From contig NZ_JAMZEB010000002.1 of assembly GCF_024172165.1 (NCBI RefSeq), positions 248,001 through 312,000 of the forward strand: 64,000 nt of DNA, read 5' to 3'. Numbering within the stretch: the first letter of the stretch is position 1; each line of letters begins with the position of its first letter. A model generated the notes under the pieces. The model was not told the origin of the DNA. It was given only the letters and a program-made list of their open reading frames with translations, and made no database searches. The position numbers were made by a program, and so were the translations under genes. Of the stretch, positions 60,085 to 64,000 are shown piece after piece. The DNA comes from Nonomuraea thailandensis. GTDB taxonomy: Bacteria; Actinomycetota; Actinomycetes; Streptosporangiales; Streptosporangiaceae.

Positions 60085-61272
60085 TCAGGTCCTCCCGGCC
60101 GAATCGGCGGATGCCGAGCTCGGCGTGTCGAGCAGCGACGCCTGCGCCAGGTAGGCGCGCGTGGCGTCAGGGTCCCCGGCGATGGCCCGCAGCCCGGCCA
60201 TGGCCGCCGCGAGCCGGGCGCTGTCGCGTTCGCGCACGCCCGCCAGCCGGGTCTCGCCGCGCGGGATCACCCGTTGCAGCAGCACCGATCGTCGGCGCCA
60301 GGCCCACGCCTCCAGCGCGGCGGGCCGGGCGTAGCCGCCGATCACGGCCGCCATCACCTGACCGGCCTCGGCGGCGTCGTGGATGCCGGCGTTCATGTTG
60401 AGCCCGCCGACGGTCGAGGTCAGGTGCGCGGCGTCGCCCACGAACAGCACCCGCCCGCACCGGTAGGAGGTCAGCACCCCCCGGGACAGTCCGAACCGGT
60501 CGGCGCCGGTGATCCGGATCGGCTCGCCCGCGCCGGGCAGGGCCCTGCGGACCAGCAGCGACAGGTTCGACGGGGACAGCGGCTCGTGCGAGTCGCAGGG
60601 GATCTTGAAGATGATCCGCCAGTGGTCGGGCAGCCCGAGCAGGGTGCACGACTGCTGCACGTCCCGCACGTACGTCAGCGGCGCCAGGCTCGGCAGCAGC
60701 CGGTCGAGCGGCGAGTCGGTGAACACCCGCAGCGCCTGCACCGGATAGGCGGACCGGGGGAACGGCAGGCCCAGCGAGCCGCGCACGGTGCTGTGCGCGC
60801 CGTCGGCGGCGATCAGGTACCGGGCCCGCGTCCAGGTGTGGCCGACGCGGACCCGGATCCCTGTGCCGCCCTCCGCCACACCGTCCACGTGGGTGCCGAA
60901 CCGCACGTCCACGTCCGGGTGGACGCTCAGGGCGGCCAGCAGCAGCGGGGTCAGGGAGGCCTGGTCGGCGTGGATCCTGAACGGATGCTTGGTCAGGCCG
61001 TCGAGCCGGTTCATGCCCATCTCGGCCAGCACGATCCCCGACCGGTCGCGCCACTGCACCCGGTCCACCACCCGGCCGGCGCTCACCAGCCTGGCCGCCA
61101 CGCCGAGGTCGTCCAGCAGGTCCAGCGTGGCGGGGTGGAAGGTGCAGGCGCGCGCCTGCCGGGGCAGCTCGTGCTCGCGCTCCAGCACGGTGACCGGGAT
61201 CCCGGCCCTGGCCAGGCAGAGCGCGGCGGTCAGACCGGCGGGCCCGGCGCCGACCACGATCACGCCGTTCAT
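60085..61272 (-). CDS. FAD-dependent aromatic monooxygenase
   Basis: A 395-aa class A flavoprotein monooxygenase: FAD-binding GxGxxG motif in VVGAGPAGLTAALCLARAG, the DG motif AADGAHSTVRG and the GD motif LFVGDAAHLTSTVGGLNMNAG. It hydroxylates an aromatic or similar substrate with NAD(P)H. The C-terminal thioredoxin-like domain of the phenol hydroxylases is absent. Overlaps the upstream racemase-family gene by ATGA; last gene of the operon. Confidence 0.9.
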   Translation of the reverse strand: MNGVIVVGAGPAGLTAALCLARAGIPVTVLEREHELPRQARACTFHPATLDLLDDLGVAARLVSAGRVVDRVQWRDRSGIVLAEMGMNRLDGLTKHPFRIHADQASLTPLLLAALSVHPDVDVRFGTHVDGVAEGGTGIRVRVGHTWTRARYLIAADGAHSTVRGSLGLPFPRSAYPVQALRVFTDSPLDRLLPSLAPLTYVRDVQQSCTLLGLPDHWRIIFKIPCDSHEPLSPSNLSLLVRRALPGAGEPIRITGADRFGLSRGVLTSYRCGRVLFVGDAAHLTSTVGGLNMNAGIHDAAEAGQVMAAVIGGYARPAALEAWAWRRRSVLLQRVIPRGETRLAGVRERDSARLAAAMAGLRAIAGDPDATRAYLAQASLLDTPSSASADSAGRT

Positions 61273-62015
61273 GGCCGGCCTCCCACGCGCGCCGTGGCCG
61301 CCATGTGGTGGCGGCGGTACGGCACGCGGCTGAGCGTCACGTGCCGGCCGACGGCCTTGGACAGGGCCCACCAGGCCACGCAGAGGTTCGAGGTGAGCAA
61401 GGTACGGTCGTTGCCGCTGGTCAGCGGCCTGAGCACGGGCAGCGTGGGCAGCCCGGTGCCGGTGAAGAGCAGCACGGCGTCCCCGGGCGGCTCCGCCAGC
61501 TCGACCTGGCTCACCAGCGACGAGGGCGTGTGCCCGTAAGGGGAGTAGCCGTCCGGCGCGCGTACCTGGACGACCTGGGTGACGTTCAGCCCGGCCGTCT
61601 TCCAGAACCGCTCCGCCAGGTCCGTCACCCACGGCTGGTACGGCGAGACCAGCACGATGTCGCTCGCCATCACGTGTTCGAGCGCCTCCCGGGTGGCCAG
61701 CGTGGCGGTGGCGAACGGCACCCCGGTCGCGGCCGTCAGCTCGGCGCACTGCTCGCGGTCCTCGTCCGGCCCGAGCAGGTAGCGGGGCTGGCTGCAGGCC
61801 ATGACCATCGCGTCCAGCCGCAGGCCGTCGAACGCGCCGATCATGGCGGGCAGGGCGGCGTTGTAGCCGTCGAGCCGGTCGGCCAGGGACGGCCCCGGCC
61901 GTACGGGGAGGCGGGCGACGTGCATGTCGGCCCGCGAGCCGAGCAGTCTGGTCAGCTCGGGCTCCGCCGACGGGTTCGCGGGCGCCACGAGCACGCCGAC
62001 CCTGCGGCGGCTCAT
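61269..62015 (-). CDS. maleate isomerase / Asp-Glu racemase family enzyme
   Basis: A 248-aa protein of the two-Cys racemase fold: N-terminal RRVGVLVAPANPSAEPE, Cys in MVMACSQPRYL and the second in TSNLCVAWWAL. The family includes maleate isomerase, arylmalonate decarboxylase and hydantoin racemase; the ANPSAEPE opening favours the maleate isomerase group. Coupled (ATGA) to an 8-codon leader ORF in front and to the monooxygenase behind. Together they could process an aromatic-derived dicarboxylate, or act in a biosynthetic pathway. Confidence 0.83.
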   Translation of the reverse strand: MSRRRVGVLVAPANPSAEPELTRLLGSRADMHVARLPVRPGPSLADRLDGYNAALPAMIGAFDGLRLDAMVMACSQPRYLLGPDEDREQCAELTAATGVPFATATLATREALEHVMASDIVLVSPYQPWVTDLAERFWKTAGLNVTQVVQVRAPDGYSPYGHTPSSLVSQVELAEPPGDAVLLFTGTGLPTLPVLRPLTSGNDRTLLTSNLCVAWWALSKAVGRHVTLSRVPYRRHHMAATARVGGRP

Positions 62016-62038
62016 CGGGTGCCCCGGACGGTGCGCAT
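62012..62038 (-). CDS. 8-aa leader peptide coupled to the racemase-family gene
   Basis: ATG 62038 sits seven bases after a perfect AGGAGG and encodes MRTVRGTR; its TGA overlaps the ATG of the racemase-family gene (ATGA). The racemase gene itself has no good ribosome site, so its translation probably depends on termination of this short ORF. No attenuator structure was identified. Confidence 0.6.
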   Translation of the reverse strand: MRTVRGTR

Positions 62039-62075
62039 GGTCTTTCCTCCTGTGCGGGAAGGCGAGAGAGGGGGT

Positions 62076-62288
62076 TCAGTGAGCCCGGTGCCGCAGGGCC
62101 TCGTCGATCTCGGTGATGGCTTCGACGGACACCTGCCGGATGCGGCGCAGCCGGTGCACGGTGCGCGCCGGTCCCGCCGCCTGTTCCTCGCCTCGCGGTT
62201 CCCCGCCCCAGGACGGCGGCGGCGCGCCGGGCCGTACGCCCCGCGCGTGGACTTCGTGGGGTTGCGTGCGCAACTCGTCGGTGAGCAT
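62076..62288 (-). CDS. 70-aa peptide of unknown function
   Basis: ATG 62288 follows AGGAG by nine bases. The peptide is hydrophilic (MLTDELRTQPHEVHARGVRPG..SVEAITEIDEALRHRAH) with a Pro/Gly-rich centre and a helical C-terminus, no Cys and no signal peptide. Flanked within 17-60 bp by a membrane-protein gene and the racemase-family gene, in the same orientation. Could be a regulator, carrier or modified-peptide precursor; none is demonstrated. Confidence 0.5.
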   Translation of the reverse strand: MLTDELRTQPHEVHARGVRPGAPPPSWGGEPRGEEQAAGPARTVHRLRRIRQVSVEAITEIDEALRHRAH

Positions 62289-62304
62289 GGTCGGTCGCTC
62301 CTAT

Positions 62305-63111
62305 TTACAGCGGGTGGGTTACTCGGGGTGGATCTCCAGGGCGGGCCGGTCGGGTCCCGGCCCGGTCGAGCCTCGCGCGCGGTTCGGCGAGGGGCCGGCG
62401 CAGCATCGCCGGCCCCTCTTCGGCCGCGCGTCGGGATCGGGGTCCGTTCTCACGTTGCGACGCCCCGGCGACCCGCACCAGCGCCGTGGCGGCGAGCAGA
62501 ACGGTGGCCGGCAGTACGGCCATGAGCACGCGGGCGTGCCCGGGCGCCGGCCCCCTCGGGGGTGGCCGGCCGATCGCAACCGTGGCGCCCGTCACGGTGA
62601 TCGTTCCGCCCGGCATCGCTGCCGTGCCGATGGTGCCGTCCAGGCCGGATGCACCGCCGTAGACGACCCTGCCGAGCCCGACGCGGCGGACGACCGGCAC
62701 GGCCGGAGGCGCCGCCGCCATCGTGGCGGCTCCTGGGGAGCCGCGAAACCGCCGCGGGTCGCGGGCACGCCGCCGCCACGAGATCAGCGGCAGGACGGCG
62801 TACGCGCGCACGCGACCCGGCGGGCGGTGAGAAAGCCGGCCCCAGGCGCCACCCCTCGAAACGGCCAGCACGCCAGCCGCTACCGCGCTGGCCGACAGCA
62901 CCGCGCCGACTAGGTCGGGCACGTGCTCCACGGTGCCGGGGGGGTGGGACAGCGCCGGGGCCAGCGCTGGGAGGGCTGCCACGCGGGCCGCGTACGGCCC
63001 GCGCCGGCCGCGGGCGGCCGGTGGCCGTGCGCCGCCGGGTGGCAGCGGTCGCCGGGACGCGGACGGGATGACCGCCGTCGCGTCCAGGCGGGTGGAGGCC
63101 GGGAGATTCAT
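62305..63111 (-). CDS. putative membrane protein
   Basis: A 268-aa Arg/Pro/Ala-rich protein with two clear hydrophobic segments (VPDLVGAVLSASAVAAGVLAV and VLMAVLPATVLLAATALVRV) and basic, low-complexity ends. No family recognised, and composition makes the call less secure. The ATGA overlap with the upstream gene and a 16-bp gap to the next support it. Operon neighbours include an FAD monooxygenase. Confidence 0.5.
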   Translation of the reverse strand: MNLPASTRLDATAVIPSASRRPLPPGGARPPAARGRRGPYAARVAALPALAPALSHPPGTVEHVPDLVGAVLSASAVAAGVLAVSRGGAWGRLSHRPPGRVRAYAVLPLISWRRRARDPRRFRGSPGAATMAAAPPAVPVVRRVGLGRVVYGGASGLDGTIGTAAMPGGTITVTGATVAIGRPPPRGPAPGHARVLMAVLPATVLLAATALVRVAGASQRENGPRSRRAAEEGPAMLRRPLAEPRARLDRAGTRPARPGDPPRVTHPL

Positions 63112-63818
63112 CGAGCCGTCACCGCGCTCTCGGCCACGTTCGGCACGCTGACGCAGACCATGCGCTCCGTCAGCCCGGCTCTGGGTCCTGCCGCGCGCGT
63201 ACGGGCCGGTCCCGCACCGCCGGCCACCATGCGCGCGACCTTGGAGGCGAGCGCCAGGTGCTCGCCGCAGCGCCGGCCCACCTTGGCCTCCAGGCCGGCC
63301 ACCTGGGCCAGCCTGAGCCGCAGGGGCTCCAGCGACGAGCGCCGTTCGAGACCGTCGAGGTCGGCCAGTCTGGCCGGCCAGCGCAGCTCCTCGGCGCAGT
63401 GGGTCTCGACCTCGACGGGCAGCTCCGCGGCGGGGAACCCCTCATGACGCAGCCGGGTGGCGACCATGACGGCGGTGAACGCCGTCTTGTCGAAGTCCGC
63501 CAGCCGGCCCGCGAGGGCCGCGCCGAGCATCCTGACGCGGTGGCTCAGGCAGACCGCACTCCACCCGAGCAACAGCAGCCGATCAGGGCCCGTCTCGGTG
63601 TGCCAGCCCGCCAGCCGCAGCTCGCGGGCCATCCGGTGGTAGAAGCGCCAGCGGTGCCCGGGGTCGTCCAGCCAGACCTGGACCCCGCCCAGCGGCAGGC
63701 CGGCGACGTGTACGCCGGCTCCCGCGACGGGTCCCGCCACGCGGGCGCAGATGCGCTGGACCACCCGCTCCTGACCGGGGACGGCCGGGCCGTCCAGGAA
63801 GGTCGAATCCATGGTCAC
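63108..63818 (-). CDS. hypothetical protein, first gene of the operon
   Basis: A 236-aa helix-rich protein of unknown family (GHRWRFYHRMARELRLAGWHTETGPDRLLLLGW..DFDKTAFTAVMVATRLRHEG..HCAEELRWPARLADLDGL). GTG 63818 follows AGGAGG by nine bases; ATG 63812 is an alternative. Promoter-like sequence and ACAGT dyads lie 70-110 bp upstream. Stop overlaps the next start (ATGA). Confidence 0.62.
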   Translation of the reverse strand: MTMDSTFLDGPAVPGQERVVQRICARVAGPVAGAGVHVAGLPLGGVQVWLDDPGHRWRFYHRMARELRLAGWHTETGPDRLLLLGWSAVCLSHRVRMLGAALAGRLADFDKTAFTAVMVATRLRHEGFPAAELPVEVETHCAEELRWPARLADLDGLERRSSLEPLRLRLAQVAGLEAKVGRRCGEHLALASKVARMVAGGAGPARTRAAGPRAGLTERMVCVSVPNVAESAVTAR

Positions 63819-63860
63819 GTCCGGCCACCTCCTCGCAGGGGGACTCTCCAGAACCCTGAG

Positions 63861-63876
63861 ACTGTTAAGCCACAGT
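63861..63876. promoter_or_regulatory. ACTGT-ACAGT dyad downstream of the promoter
   Basis: ACTGT (63861-63865) and ACAGT (63872-63876) form an inverted repeat with a 6-nt spacer, just downstream of the -10 element. A matching core overlaps the -35 element, suggesting a regulator pair. Confidence 0.35.
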
Positions 63877-63890
63877 TACCACGTGAACCG

Positions 63891-63929
63891 ATAGTCCGCT
63901 TCGTGAGGGGGTTATGTCAACTGACAGTT
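63891..63929 (-). promoter_or_regulatory. promoter of the 63.8-60.1 kb operon with overlapping dyad
   Basis: On the minus strand a consensus -35 TTGACA (63915-63920) and a GACTAT -10 candidate (63891-63896) are spaced 18 bp. The near-perfect dyad AACTGACAGTT (63919-63929) overlaps the -35 box, a classic repressor position. The -10 match is weak. Beyond 63930 to the window end no gene is seen. Confidence 0.5.
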
Positions 63930-64000
63930 TGCGCATAAGTTGATACCTGCCTGCGTGGCAGAGCTTGCCCGCATGGCAGGGGACAGTGGGGCTCGCGTCC

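Overview
The window is high-GC actinobacterial DNA. It was read by eye only, with no database searches. Gene content points to a Streptosporangiaceae-type filamentous actinomycete (Nonomuraea or Streptosporangium-like, an inference): a fasR-fabD-fabH-acpP-fabF operon, homodimeric aceE, DUF3052, DUF1918 and AhpE-type genes, mycothiol-dependent enzymes, many GTG starts, rare TTA codons and ATGA-coupled operons. No insertion sequence, CRISPR array or rRNA was seen. Two tRNA genes are present.

Layout. 1-5.8 kb: type II fatty-acid synthesis operon with its regulator FasR and a partial carboxyltransferase. 5.9-8.0 kb: a DUF350 / ATP-grasp / small-protein trio matching the E. coli yjfL-yjfM-yjfC type. 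8-12.6 kb: PHP phosphoesterase, WYL regulator, maleylpyruvate isomerase-like enzyme and a TAP-family lipoprotein peptidase. 12.7-15.5 kb: aceE. 16-19.1 kb: small conserved actinobacterial genes, ahpE and a ROK kinase. 19.2-21.5 kb: an accessory stretch of small unknown genes bounded by tRNA-Val(TAC) and tRNA-Met(CAT); it includes a 44-aa secreted peptide gene. 21.5-23.9 kb: PASTA lipoprotein, an HTH-less LysR-type sensor facing a DUF5997 gene, and a Crp/Fnr regulator.

24.1-27.7 kb holds the most interesting unit: a three-gene operon of a degenerate class III cyclase-like protein, a P-loop/helical-repeat protein and a third unknown protein. The C-terminus of the first and the N-terminus of the second carry the same ungapped 22-residue motif (W-x-G-G-S ... 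Y-x-A-G-R-D). This is the arrangement expected of paired amyloid or homotypic signalling motifs in bacterial NLR-like conflict systems.

28-39 kb: a secreted PL11 rhamnogalacturonan lyase with a LacI-type operator, DinB protein, aldo/keto reductase, vanadium haloperoxidase-like protein, a MocR-type regulator lacking its PLP lysine, a TPR regulator and a GNAT. 39.5-47 kb: a translationally coupled nitrate assimilation operon (narK, nitrate reductase, flavoprotein, nirB, nirD) behind GlnR-like boxes. 47-60 kb: lipoproteins and membrane proteins including a 1564-aa multi-pass protein, FadR-type regulator, ADP-ribosylglycohydrolase, secreted X-Pro peptidase and a sigma-like/anchored fusion protein. 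60-63.9 kb: a tightly packed minus-strand operon (two unknown proteins, a 70-aa peptide, an 8-codon leader ORF, an Asp/Glu racemase-family enzyme and an FAD monooxygenase) behind a TTGACA promoter flanked by ACAGT dyads.
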